Source of the DNA: Aliivibrio fischeri
GTDB taxonomy: Bacteria > Pseudomonadota > Gammaproteobacteria > Enterobacterales > Vibrionaceae
Assembly: GCF_009727955.1 (NCBI RefSeq)
Contig: NZ_WOBR01000010.1
Location: 62,001-126,000 of the forward strand
Direction: 5' to 3'
DNA length: 64,000 nucleotides
The notes below the pieces were generated by a model. That model searched no databases, was not told the DNA's origin, and saw nothing but the letters and a program-made list of their open reading frames with translations. This document shows positions 37,092-45,941 of the stretch, in pieces. Each line of letters starts with the position of its first letter. Positions within the stretch are counted from its first letter, which is position 1. Both the position numbers and the translations under genes were made by a program.

Positions 37092-38000
37092 CTAATAGTG
37101 ATGAGATTCTTTCATTGCTTTTTTTAAACATTCCGCAGCTTTTAGAAAAACGGGACCTTTATCCGAATTTTGACTACTGATTAACCCACACCCCCATGAG
37201 ATATCACCATCAAAAAAGGCAACATCACATCGCTTTATTTGTTTGGACTTTACATACGGCTCTGCAAGGTGTGTAGGTAAAATACTCCAAGTGAGTGGTG
37301 ACTTTTCCAAACACGATACAAGAAAATCAATACGTGTTAAAACCTGATAATTAGCGCTGAATATCGCCACGTTATCAAGTTCAGCGGAGAGTAAACTTTG
37401 CAATATTAACTGTTTCTTTGTTTGCATTAATTGAAGTGAACATGGCTCATGATCAAGTAATTCAGAATCAGCACTTACATAGACACCAAAATGAATTGAA
37501 CCAATATTAATCCCCGCCAGACCTTTATGAGGCTTACTGCGATAAGATATTAACTGCAACGTTAGATCAACCCTCCCTTCTTGAATTGATTGGATAGCGA
37601 GATCCTTTTGTTGTGATAAATAATTCACTCTCGTATATGGAAATGCACTTGATAGCTTCATCTCTGTTTTAAACAATACTGATACTGGCATTGTTTCGTC
37701 ATAACTGATGGTCAAACTGTCTTCTATATCGCTACCTATATTATTTGCAATATTTTGAACTTCTAAACGTTGTTCAAGCAGTAAGGTCGCGTACTTATAT
37801 AAACGTATAGCATCAGGGGATAGCTTTGGCGTTTTTCCTTCTCGATTAAATAGCGCAACCCCCCAATCAATTTCAAGAAATGCAACTAATTGATGAACCG
37901 TTGATCTGTCTTTTTTCAATTTTCTTGCCGCAGCACTAAAAGAGCCTTGCTCTACTACTGTTGCAAATGCTTCTAATTGATCAAAAGTAAATGTTGCCAT
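37092..38000 (-). CDS. LysR-family transcriptional regulator
   Basis: 302 aa. The N-terminal winged HTH (FDQLEAFATVVEQGSFSAAARKLKKDRSTVHQLVAFLE) is followed by a type-2 periplasmic-binding-like effector domain (about 90-295). It is divergent from the penicillin V acylase-like gene over a short promoter region (38001-38113), the usual arrangement of a LysR regulator and its target. The effector is unknown. Confidence 0.88.
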   Translation of the reverse strand: MATFTFDQLEAFATVVEQGSFSAAARKLKKDRSTVHQLVAFLEIDWGVALFNREGKTPKLSPDAIRLYKYATLLLEQRLEVQNIANNIGSDIEDSLTISYDETMPVSVLFKTEMKLSSAFPYTRVNYLSQQKDLAIQSIQEGRVDLTLQLISYRSKPHKGLAGINIGSIHFGVYVSADSELLDHEPCSLQLMQTKKQLILQSLLSAELDNVAIFSANYQVLTRIDFLVSCLEKSPLTWSILPTHLAEPYVKSKQIKRCDVAFFDGDISWGCGLISSQNSDKGPVFLKAAECLKKAMKESHHY

Positions 38001-38113
38001 AATCTCTCGTCCTTTGTTGGGTTTATACCAACATAGCAGAGATTACATGTGCAATAAAGCACGCAATAATAGCCATGTTGATGAAACACATCCTCTTCCA
38101 TTTAGGAGAAACA

Positions 38114-39154
38114 ATGATGAAACGTTCTATTATTTCGACTGCTTTAATTAGTGCACTTACTTTGTCTGCCATTGCTCCAGCCGCACAAGCATGTACTCGT
38201 ATACTCTGGAAGACACAAGATCACGGTACGTTTGTGACTAGAACAATGGATTGGTCAGAACAAACACATCCACATTTAATGAATTTCCCTGCAGGCAGCT
38301 CTTATTTAACTCACAGTGAAAAATCAAATAAAGTGACATCTAAATACGATGTAACAGGCTTAACTACCTATGGTTTTATTACTGATGGTGTTAACTCAAA
38401 AGGCTTAAGCGGTAATGTTTTGTATGACGGTGAAATGGATTTAGCGGTTAAATCATCTAGCAAAAATGGTTCATTAACATACTTACGTAATATGTTGTCG
38501 CAGTATCAATCAGTAAATGAAGTTGTTGCCGCAATCAATGAAGGAGCTCCTTCTATTGAGTTTGTTGAAGGAGTACCGATTCGTATTGCTCTTCACATCT
38601 CATTTCAAGATACCACAGGCGATAGTGCAATTGTTGAATGGAGAAATGGAAAACCTCAGGTATGGCATGGTAAGCAATACACCGTAATGACAAACCAACC
38701 GGGTTACGCACAACATCTTGCTAATGTAGAGCGTTCAAAACGTGGTTGGGGCGAACAAGAGCAACAATGGAGTCAAACGAACCTTGGTACTGGCGGCAAT
38801 ACTAACCCTGAAGACCGTTTTATTCATGCGACTTACTTCTCTGGTCACTTAACTGAACCAACAAGTGTAATTAACGGTATTTTAAAGTTAGATTCAACAA
38901 GTTTTAAAATCCCTCACGATGCACCAAATAAAATGATTAATGGAAAAATGGCGGGGTATGCGACGGAGTATTCTGTGAATCGTCATCTTGATTCTGGTGA
39001 AACAGTAGTCCGCTATCAGTGGGGCGATGCATTTAATCAAGTGCAATACAACGTTAAAGAAATCCAGCAATCAGGTAAATTTGTTAACTTTAGTATTTCA
39101 ACGCCAAACTTAGCTGGAAATATTACGGAAAAAGCGATTCTTTCAGCAAAATAG
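38114..39154 (+). CDS. Penicillin V acylase / conjugated-bile-acid hydrolase family enzyme, exported
   Basis: 346 aa from the ATG at 38114, preceded by TAGGAG at the right distance; an in-frame ATG 13 codons earlier lacks this. The signal peptide ends AQA, and the next residue is Cys27 (ACTRILW), which becomes the N-terminal nucleophile of the Ntn hydrolase after cleavage. The domain matches linear amide C-N hydrolases (PVA, bile salt hydrolase). Family members cleave penicillin V, bile-salt conjugates or acyl-homoserine lactones; which applies is not readable here. The location next to a divergent LysR suggests inducible expression. Confidence 0.87.
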   Translation: MMKRSIISTALISALTLSAIAPAAQACTRILWKTQDHGTFVTRTMDWSEQTHPHLMNFPAGSSYLTHSEKSNKVTSKYDVTGLTTYGFITDGVNSKGLSGNVLYDGEMDLAVKSSSKNGSLTYLRNMLSQYQSVNEVVAAINEGAPSIEFVEGVPIRIALHISFQDTTGDSAIVEWRNGKPQVWHGKQYTVMTNQPGYAQHLANVERSKRGWGEQEQQWSQTNLGTGGNTNPEDRFIHATYFSGHLTEPTSVINGILKLDSTSFKIPHDAPNKMINGKMAGYATEYSVNRHLDSGETVVRYQWGDAFNQVQYNVKEIQQSGKFVNFSISTPNLAGNITEKAILSAK

Positions 39155-39180
39155 TTTAGCGAATACATACATAAGAAAAT

Positions 39181-39215
39181 AACAAAGCCGAATGCATAAT
39201 ACATTCGGCTTTGTT
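39181..39215. terminator. Bidirectional terminator
   Basis: AACAAAGCCGAATG (39181-39194) pairs perfectly with CATTCGGCTTTGTT (39202-39215) over a 7-base loop. It lies between the convergent acylase and Gfo/Idh genes and serves both. Confidence 0.9.
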
Positions 39216-39233
39216 ACTACTATAAAGTAAAAA

Positions 39234-40211
39234 TTAACTATCCGCAGGGAAAACAACACCAGTTTGTTTGCGGATTTCTGTGGTTACTTTTGATATAAGC
39301 AATGAACGCTCAACCGCTTGCATATCCATTTGATTCGATTCAACTTGCTCGGCAAATTTAAACGCTTCATAAAACATTGGGTTGGCGTTTTGCTCAAGGG
39401 TCAAGTCTTCTGTTTCTCCACCACGATTTACTTTCGTTACTTTTTGGCCAATAGAGATCATCTCAGCTAAGATCGCCCCCTCTTCACCTTGGATCTCACT
39501 GGGTACATAAGAATCACTGGTCTTAGAGTGCATAACAACCACATCAAAGCCATCATAGCCACAAATGATACTGCCGTTACCATCAACACCAGAATCTAGC
39601 AGATGTGCCTGTGCTTGAATGGATGCAGGTTCACCAAATAACTCAACCATAGAGCCTACACAATAAAAACCGATGTCCATAATCGAGCCATTTGAAAACT
39701 CAGGATTAAAAGTATTTGGGTTTTCACCATTAAGGTATTTAGGGTAACGAGAAGAGTACTGACAATAAGTGATGTGCGCTTTTCTAATCGCCCCTAAACT
39801 TGGCAAGTGTGATTTAATTTGCTGAAAGTTAGGTAAATATGGCGACATAAAGGCTTCAAACAGCACCACGTTATTCTCTTGTGCGGTTTGATAAGCGAGT
39901 TGTGCCTCTTGGTAATTTGAGGCGACTGGTTTTTCACAAATGACGTGTTTACCCTGCTTCATCATCTTAATAGATTGTGGAGCATGAAATGAATTAGGGC
40001 TTGCGATGTACACCGCATCCACTTCATCACACGCCGCTAATTTATCTAAACAATCAAAAGTTAAACTTACGCTAAATTTATCAGCAAATGCTTTAGCTTG
40101 TTCAATTGAGCGCGAATACACTGCAGATATTTGATATTTGCCACTCTCTAGTGCAGCCGCTAAAAATCGTTCGGTGATCCAATTGGTTCCAATAACAGCA
40201 AGTTTTATCAT
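39234..40211 (-). CDS. Gfo/Idh/MocA-family oxidoreductase
   Basis: 325 aa. A Rossmann NAD(P)-binding domain at the N terminus (LAVIGTNWITERFL) and the conserved EKPVASNYQEA motif (about residues 93-103) indicate an NAD(P)-dependent sugar or polyol dehydrogenase of the Gfo/Idh/MocA family. The family covers many substrates, so the reaction is not assigned. It is followed at its 3' end by a strong bidirectional terminator, and the HopJ-like gene lies 30 bp upstream on the same strand. Confidence 0.85.
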   Translation of the reverse strand: MIKLAVIGTNWITERFLAAALESGKYQISAVYSRSIEQAKAFADKFSVSLTFDCLDKLAACDEVDAVYIASPNSFHAPQSIKMMKQGKHVICEKPVASNYQEAQLAYQTAQENNVVLFEAFMSPYLPNFQQIKSHLPSLGAIRKAHITYCQYSSRYPKYLNGENPNTFNPEFSNGSIMDIGFYCVGSMVELFGEPASIQAQAHLLDSGVDGNGSIICGYDGFDVVVMHSKTSDSYVPSEIQGEEGAILAEMISIGQKVTKVNRGGETEDLTLEQNANPMFYEAFKFAEQVESNQMDMQAVERSLLISKVTTEIRKQTGVVFPADS

Positions 40212-40241
40212 GATTCAATCTCTTTATTGGTTTTCTGTTGT

Positions 40242-40589
40242 TTATTTCGCTTGAAGTGCTTGAGTTTTAAACTGAACACCCGCCCAACCGGTTACCATAA
40301 AATTTCGAATATTTTGATGGTCATCCCCTTGTGGATTCTCTAATACGTCATGACGATAATATTGCCCAAAACACGCTAATGTTTGCTCTACACTGAGTTG
40401 ATTCAATAATGCGAAAGCAAAAATTTTGCATGATCCATTATTTTGATCGGCCAAATTAACCGTATTACCATTCGTAAATTCTGTTGGCGTAAAGTCATAG
40501 TGAGACTCAATCACGGCCATGGTTTCGGTAAATTCAATCAATTCAGGCTGTGTGCTTAGTTTTTCAATAAATGCGTTTAACGTCATCAT
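40242..40589 (-). CDS. HopJ type III effector-like small protein
   Basis: A 115-aa soluble protein. It carries the HopJ-family pattern FIEKLSTQPELIEFTETMAVIESHYDF (starting FIEKL, ending HYDF), then NGSCKIFAFALL and CFGQYYRHDVL. HopJ homologues are common in gamma-proteobacteria without type III secretion, so the name need not imply secretion. Function unknown. It is co-oriented with the oxidoreductase gene. A hairpin terminator lies between it and the acetyltransferase gene. Confidence 0.8.
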   Translation of the reverse strand: MMTLNAFIEKLSTQPELIEFTETMAVIESHYDFTPTEFTNGNTVNLADQNNGSCKIFAFALLNQLSVEQTLACFGQYYRHDVLENPQGDDHQNIRNFMVTGWAGVQFKTQALQAK

Positions 40590-40632
40590 GACTTCCTTTT
40601 TTCAACTTGTTTCTATCTGATCCAATACAAAA

Positions 40633-40661
40633 AAACCTAGATAGAAGTTCTACCTAGGTTT
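40633..40661. terminator. Hairpin terminator between HopJ-like and acetyltransferase genes
   Basis: AAACCTAG (40633-40640) pairs with CTAGGTTT (40654-40661), with an inner TAGA/TCTA pairing. It ends the acetyltransferase gene on the minus strand, with an A/T-rich run beyond. Confidence 0.7.
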
Positions 40662-40664
40662 CAA

Positions 40665-40943
40665 TTATTTCGCTAACACGTCTTGCCACTGTGGATTTTT
40701 ATTCATGTAATGAACCACATAAGAGCAAACAGGCACGATCAATAAATTGGATGATCTCATCTCATGTAAGAATGACTCCATCATTACTTTGCCGTAGCCT
40801 TTTCCTTGTAGCTCATCAGGGATCCGAGTACTTATTACATCGAGAATATTACCTTTCTTTTCGTAATACACTTTAGCAACAGCCTCTCCCTCAAGTGCTA
40901 TGCGATAACACTTATTATCAGGATCATGAGTTATCATATTCAT
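40665..40943 (-). CDS. Small GNAT-type N-acetyltransferase (YjdJ-like)
   Basis: A 92-aa member of the short COG2388-type acetyltransferases. The acetyl-CoA-binding segment RIPDELQGKGYGKVMMESFL (about residues 40-59) and the C-terminal VPVCSYVVHYMNKNPQW pattern are typical. The substrate is unknown. It is downstream of the MFS gene on the minus strand, about 40 bp away. Confidence 0.8.
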   Translation of the reverse strand: MNMITHDPDNKCYRIALEGEAVAKVYYEKKGNILDVISTRIPDELQGKGYGKVMMESFLHEMRSSNLLIVPVCSYVVHYMNKNPQWQDVLAK

Positions 40944-40983
40944 GCCTACATTCCCTCTTCCTTTTCAAGTACAACTACTTTAA

Positions 40984-42162
40984 TCAGTTCCACTTAAAAA
41001 TGCGAGTTTCGTTTCCTTCTTGTGGCGCTTCTGGGATATTTAACGACAATAAGAATGAAATAAAGGCCATTCCAGCACCTACGTAAAACACAGCAGCTGG
41101 TGACACAAGCCATATCAAGCCAAAGCTCACAGGGATAACCACGGCTGCGATATGGTTGATAGTAAAGGCCACTCCAGCCGTTGATGCCATATCAGCAGGA
41201 TCGGCAATTTTTTGGAAATACGTTTTAATCGCTAATGCTAATGCAAAAAACAGATGATCGATAATGTACAGTGCTGCTGCCATTTCTGAAGTTTGTACCA
41301 ATGCATAACCAACAAAAACAAAAATCAGACCGATGTATTCAAACATAAGAGCTTTACGCTCACCAACTACACCAATCCAACGTCCTATCTTTTTAGCAAA
41401 TAACCAGTTAAATACATAGTTGGCTAAGAACAATAACGTAATTTCAGAAGCCGAATAACCGAACTTCTCAACCATTAAGAAGCCAGCAAACACCATAAAG
41501 ATCTGACGACGAGCACCACTCATAAAGGTTAATGCGTAATACAACCAATAACGCTTACGTAGTACCAATTTCTTAGTTTGCTGTGTTTCGGTTTCAAAAT
41601 TTGGAAACGATAACCACATAAAGATCGTCACGATTAATGCAATTGAACCTGCAATGAAGTAAATCCATTTAAATTCTAATTGCACTAATTCAAGCAATAC
41701 CCATAACACGCCATAAGTACACAAAGAAGCTAGCGCACCAATAGAGATAAGTTTACCGAGCATCTCTGGGGCTTCTTCTTTGGTTAACCATTGCAGCGAT
41801 AGAGACTGTTTTAAGGTTTCAAAATAGTGGAAACCTACCGACATCAATAATGTTGTGCATAATAAGCCATATACGCTTGGGAAGAAGCCAGTAATCGCAA
41901 CACCTACCGCTAACATCACCAAAGAGAAGATCATGAACTTCTGCTCACGAATAAAAAGAAGGACGAATACAGCGGTAAATGCAAGAAAGCCAGGGATCTC
42001 ACGGACACTTTGTAATAAACCAATGTCCGCACCAGTAAAGGCAGCTTTTTCGATAACAAAGTTATTTAAAAGTGCATTCCATGTAGAGAAAGCAATAGGA
42101 ACAACAATAGATATTAAAATCAAAAACGTTTTGGGATTTCTCCACTGAGCTAGGCTCGACAT
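40984..42162 (-). CDS. Major facilitator superfamily transporter
   Basis: A 392-aa integral membrane protein with about 12 hydrophobic segments, spread evenly over two halves with a loop rich in charged residues near 190-205. Transport direction and substrate are not readable. Its upstream neighbour is a co-oriented LysR gene. Confidence 0.82.
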   Translation of the reverse strand: MSSLAQWRNPKTFLILISIVVPIAFSTWNALLNNFVIEKAAFTGADIGLLQSVREIPGFLAFTAVFVLLFIREQKFMIFSLVMLAVGVAITGFFPSVYGLLCTTLLMSVGFHYFETLKQSLSLQWLTKEEAPEMLGKLISIGALASLCTYGVLWVLLELVQLEFKWIYFIAGSIALIVTIFMWLSFPNFETETQQTKKLVLRKRYWLYYALTFMSGARRQIFMVFAGFLMVEKFGYSASEITLLFLANYVFNWLFAKKIGRWIGVVGERKALMFEYIGLIFVFVGYALVQTSEMAAALYIIDHLFFALALAIKTYFQKIADPADMASTAGVAFTINHIAAVVIPVSFGLIWLVSPAAVFYVGAGMAFISFLLSLNIPEAPQEGNETRIFKWN

Positions 42163-42246
42163 GATAGTGACTCTTATTAATATTTAGATTTACACACTGT
42201 AACATATTTCGTTGAAACATCGTCTTAGCCCATGGCGATCTTTACT

Positions 42247-43134
42247 TTATTTACCTTTTAATAATGAGACTAAGTACTGAATACTTTCTGATACTTGTTC
42301 TGTTTTGGTATAAATCCCAACACTGCCTGATTTTTCTGATCCTTGTGGAAGCTTCACAATCCCCAACTCCGCCATTTTATCTTTGACTTGATTGGTATAA
42401 GGCATGATCGCATCACTGGTTTTTAGCATATCAATACTGGCTTTTAAGGAGTTGAGTTCATATACAACCCCTGTTTTTTGCTGCTTAAGATTGAACGCTT
42501 CCATGCCTTCATCGTTCAAAATCTTAGTATGTCTGATGTGATCAGGAGTGACTTTTATTAAAGGGTAATCTTCCAACTCATTTGATATTAGATCATTTGA
42601 TAACAATGGATGCCCTTCCCTTACAAACCACGCTTCTTGTTCAATAAATAAAGGCATAAACAATACACGATGTCTTGGATCGATATTTTCGATTTCATGA
42701 CCGATAAAAAGATCAATATCACCATTGAGTAATTGATTTAGCATAGAGAGGCCATTACCAAACTCAATATACATTGAGTTATTTGGATGCTGCTCCACAA
42801 ACTGTTTAATGATATCGGCAGCAAAACATTCCCACCACGCCTCACCAATACCTAACTTTATCTTGCCCTGACTTCTGGCTTTCATGTCAGTCAGTTGATG
42901 CATCATTTGACTGTGTTTTTCAAACAAATCTTGTACATAACGATAATAAAGCCAGCCAGAACTAGTCAGTTCAACTCCTTTGGATTTTCGATGAAATAAA
43001 ATCACATCCAAACTTTCTTCTAGTTTCTTAATTGCTGTCGTTAATGTTGGTTGGCTAATAAACAGTTTTTCAGAAGCACCTTTAATGCTGCCTTGCCGAG
43101 CCACTTCATAAAAATAGCGTGATGATTTATCCAT
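42247..43134 (-). CDS. LysR-family transcriptional regulator
   Basis: About 295 aa from the ATG at 43134 (an in-frame GTG lies three codons earlier). The N-terminal HTH (RYFYEVARQGSIKGASEKLFISQPTLTTAIKKLEE, split here as RYFYEV to KKLEE) and the effector domain are typical. It is divergent from the GH13 glucosidase gene and co-oriented with the MFS gene. The likely targets are one or both. Confidence 0.87.
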   Translation of the reverse strand: MDKSSRYFYEVARQGSIKGASEKLFISQPTLTTAIKKLEESLDVILFHRKSKGVELTSSGWLYYRYVQDLFEKHSQMMHQLTDMKARSQGKIKLGIGEAWWECFAADIIKQFVEQHPNNSMYIEFGNGLSMLNQLLNGDIDLFIGHEIENIDPRHRVLFMPLFIEQEAWFVREGHPLLSNDLISNELEDYPLIKVTPDHIRHTKILNDEGMEAFNLKQQKTGVVYELNSLKASIDMLKTSDAIMPYTNQVKDKMAELGIVKLPQGSEKSGSVGIYTKTEQVSESIQYLVSLLKGK

Positions 43135-43277
43135 AATAAACACTCAGTAATTATTCTGACTTCACAATACTCATGATATAAATTTTTTCTATATCAGAGT
43201 TCAAATTATCAATTATTCATCACCGTTTTTTTTCGCTATATTGCGTTTAATTTCTTTTAGTTAGTGGAATAAAAAAT

Positions 43278-44909
43278 ATGGAAAAGCGTTGGTGGCATAA
43301 CAGTGTTGTATATCAAATTTACCCTCGTAGCTTCTGTGACTCAAATAATGATGGTATTGGTGATCTACAAGGTATTATTAGTAAACTGGATTACTTGCAA
43401 GGTCTTGGTATTGATGTAATTTGGCTTTCTCCTGTTTATCAATCTCCAATGGATGATAACGGTTACGATATCTCTGATTATCAAGCGATTGCGGCTGAAT
43501 TTGGCACCATGGAAGACATGAAGTATTTAATGCAGCAAGCAGAAGATCGCGGCATTAAAGTGGTAATGGATTTAGTGGTTAACCACACATCAGATGAACA
43601 CGCTTGGTTTGTTGAAGCAAAAAGCGATAAAAATAGTCAATACCGTGATTTTTATATCTGGCGTGATGCGGATGAAAACGGCGAAGCACCAAGTGACATC
43701 GGATCCATTTTTGGTGGTTCTGCATGGCAATGGGATGAAGAGAATCAACAATATTATTTCCACTTATTCTCTAAACGCCAACCAGATTTAAACTGGGAGA
43801 ACCCAGCTGTTCATCAAAAAGTCTTTGATATGATGAACTGGTGGATTGACCAAGGTATTGGTGGCTTCCGTCTAGATGTTATCGATTTAATCGGCAAAGA
43901 AGTCGACAAGAAAATCACAGGTGATGGTGAGCGTCTGCACCCGCTTCTTCAAAAAATGAACCAAGCGACATTCGGTGATAAAGATCTGCTTACGGTGGGC
44001 GAAACATGGGGAGCAACACCTGAAAGTGCTCAACTTTATAGTGATCCTGCTCGTCATGAGCTATCTATGGTGTTCCAGTTTGAGCACATTACCCTACTTT
44101 GGGAAGATGGCGATAAATGGAAACCTAAACCACTTGATCTCGCCCTATTTAAACAAGTGATGACCAAATGGCAAGTAGAGCTAAACAATAAGGGGTGGAA
44201 CTCGCTATTTTGGAATAACCACGATTTACCTCGTGTTGTCTCTAAATACGGTTGTGATGGTCAATATCGTGTTGAGTCAGCAAAAATGCTGGCAACTACT
44301 CTGCATATGATGAAAGGCACACCTTATATTTTCCAAGGTGAAGAGATCGGCATGACGAACGTCGCATTCGATACGTTAGCAGAGTACAAAGACATTGAAA
44401 CGTTGAACTTCTATCGAGTAAAAACCGAATCTGGGGTTAGCCATGAGAGCATGATGAAAGGGATCCATGCCAATAGCCGTGACAATGCGCGCACACCAAT
44501 GCACTGGGATAATTCTGATAATGCCGGATTTACTCAAGGTACGCCTTGGATCAAACTGAACCCGAATTACCCTGAGATCAACGTTGCCGCAGCGCTAGAA
44601 GATAAAAACTCGATCTTCTATCACTATCAAAAACTGATCGCTCTAAGAAAGCAGAACCCTGTGATTGTCTATGGTGATTTTATTCCTCTATTTGAAACGC
44701 ACTCTGCCGTGTTTGCTTATGAGCGTAAAGATAACGAGCAACACTTCGTTGTGTTAAATAACTTTAGTGCAGAGCCACAAACATTAGCATTGCCTGAGCA
44801 TATTGCTAACCGCTCTGTGGAGTGCCTAATTAGTAATCTTGAACCAACAACACAATTAGGCTCAGATCTGACGTTAGCACCTTATCAAAGCTTGGTTTTA
44901 GCGCTTTAA
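43278..44909 (+). CDS. GH13 alpha-glucosidase (oligo-1,6-glucosidase type)
   Basis: A 543-aa cytoplasmic enzyme with the usual length and layout of GH13 subfamily exo-glucosidases (MalL, DexB, TreC relatives): a (beta/alpha)8 barrel plus a C-terminal beta domain. The N terminus WWHNSVVYQIYPRSFCDSNNDGIGDLQGI is split here as WWHNSVVYQIYP and GIGDLQGI. Catalytic residues are Asp200 in GFRLDVID, Glu242 in TVGETWG and His315-Asp316 in NNHDLPR. The substrate (isomaltose-type or trehalose-6-phosphate) is not certain, as no PTS trehalose gene is adjacent. Confidence 0.93.
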   Translation: MEKRWWHNSVVYQIYPRSFCDSNNDGIGDLQGIISKLDYLQGLGIDVIWLSPVYQSPMDDNGYDISDYQAIAAEFGTMEDMKYLMQQAEDRGIKVVMDLVVNHTSDEHAWFVEAKSDKNSQYRDFYIWRDADENGEAPSDIGSIFGGSAWQWDEENQQYYFHLFSKRQPDLNWENPAVHQKVFDMMNWWIDQGIGGFRLDVIDLIGKEVDKKITGDGERLHPLLQKMNQATFGDKDLLTVGETWGATPESAQLYSDPARHELSMVFQFEHITLLWEDGDKWKPKPLDLALFKQVMTKWQVELNNKGWNSLFWNNHDLPRVVSKYGCDGQYRVESAKMLATTLHMMKGTPYIFQGEEIGMTNVAFDTLAEYKDIETLNFYRVKTESGVSHESMMKGIHANSRDNARTPMHWDNSDNAGFTQGTPWIKLNPNYPEINVAAALEDKNSIFYHYQKLIALRKQNPVIVYGDFIPLFETHSAVFAYERKDNEQHFVVLNNFSAEPQTLALPEHIANRSVECLISNLEPTTQLGSDLTLAPYQSLVLAL

Positions 44910-44929
44910 ACCTGCGTTTGAACTGCTTT

Positions 44930-45097
44930 GTAATACCAATCTACATAAGTATTTGATCATTCTTGCTTGTTAAAATTGATTATATCTGCGTTATAAATTT
45001 TGTAATTAGAACCACTAGTTACTGTAATTTATGCCTTGCTCTAATCGATTTTTCCTACGCAATTATCTGAACAACTACTTATCCAGAATGGTATAAC
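44930..45097. mobile_element. MITE-like palindromic repeat element, 168 bp
   Basis: The left end GTAATACCAATCTACATAAG (44930-44949) and the inverted right end share about 16 of 20 bases. The match extends to about 24 of 30 bases, so the element is an imperfect inverted repeat with an unrelated centre. It has no open frame. It resembles short repeats that I recall from Vibrio, Photobacterium and Aliivibrio genomes. It lies between two convergent gene ends and directly abuts, with an overlap of a few bases, the terminator of the two-component operon. No clear target duplication is seen. Confidence 0.65.
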
Positions 45098-45127
45098 GCC
45101 CTATTACTTTCACTGGTATAGGGCGTT
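45095..45127. terminator. Terminator of the LytTR operon
   Basis: AACGCCCTAT (45095-45104) pairs with ATAGGGCGTT (45118-45127), followed on the plus strand by an ACTTTTT run. It overlaps the end of the MITE-like repeat by three bases. Minus-strand readthrough from the LytTR gene ends here too. Confidence 0.7.
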
Positions 45128-45140
45128 ACTTTTTGCTTTA

Positions 45141-45941
45141 TCACATCCCTTTAAACAAACTTTGAGCACTTCTGCTTACGGGTAATTTCACACCACCAAT
45201 GTGAACACACAAATGCCCAAGTAAATCCTTTTTCACTTTTTCTATTTGAGCAACATTAACGATGCTTGAACGATGAATTTGCCAAAAATGATCAGGATTG
45301 ATCTTTTGCTGTAACTCTTTTAGCGAACTGCGAATAAGGTATTCCGTTATATTGATATCATTTTGCTTGGCATAAACCGAAACGTATTTATCCTCCGCTT
45401 TAAAATACAAAACATCTGAAACAGAAATTAAATGTAGATCCTCGCCTTTGTACGCTTTAATCCAACTTAAATATTCTTGTTGCTGTGCAGATAACTGTTG
45501 TATCTGAGCAAAAAGATCACTCAATACATCTTGATTTTGTTTAGGCGCTGAGTGTTTATCTTGCTGAGTTAACCTTTGTTTCAGTTTTTCACAGGTAGCT
45601 TCCAGTCTGGTTTCAGATATGGGTTTCAACACATAATCAATCGCATTATTTTCAAACGCTTTTACCGCAAATTCATCGTAAGCCGTAATGAAGACAATTA
45701 ACGGCGCTACGGTACTTTTTTGTAATTTTGCTGCCAATGCCATACCATCTAATTCTGGCATTTTTATATCTAAAAAGGCGATATCCGGTTGGTGTTGATC
45801 TATTGCATCAAGCGCTTCTTTACCGTTAGCACATACCGCCACAATATCTAAATCAAACCAAAGATCAGATAACATTTTTTCTAAATGAAAGCGCAATAAT
45901 GGCTCATCATCGGCAATAATAGCGGTAATTGATTTACTCAT
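45141..45941 (-). CDS. LytTR-type response regulator
   Basis: 266 aa. A REC receiver domain (1-120) with the acidic pocket at Asp11/Asp12 and the phosphorylation site Asp58 (FLDIKMPELDG) is followed by a LytTR DNA-binding domain (about 155-266; YFKAEDKYVSVY). It overlaps the histidine kinase gene by four bases. It is the last gene of a seven-gene operon and probably regulates that operon. Confidence 0.93.
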   Translation of the reverse strand: MSKSITAIIADDEPLLRFHLEKMLSDLWFDLDIVAVCANGKEALDAIDQHQPDIAFLDIKMPELDGMALAAKLQKSTVAPLIVFITAYDEFAVKAFENNAIDYVLKPISETRLEATCEKLKQRLTQQDKHSAPKQNQDVLSDLFAQIQQLSAQQQEYLSWIKAYKGEDLHLISVSDVLYFKAEDKYVSVYAKQNDINITEYLIRSSLKELQQKINPDHFWQIHRSSIVNVAQIEKVKKDLLGHLCVHIGGVKLPVSRSAQSLFKGM

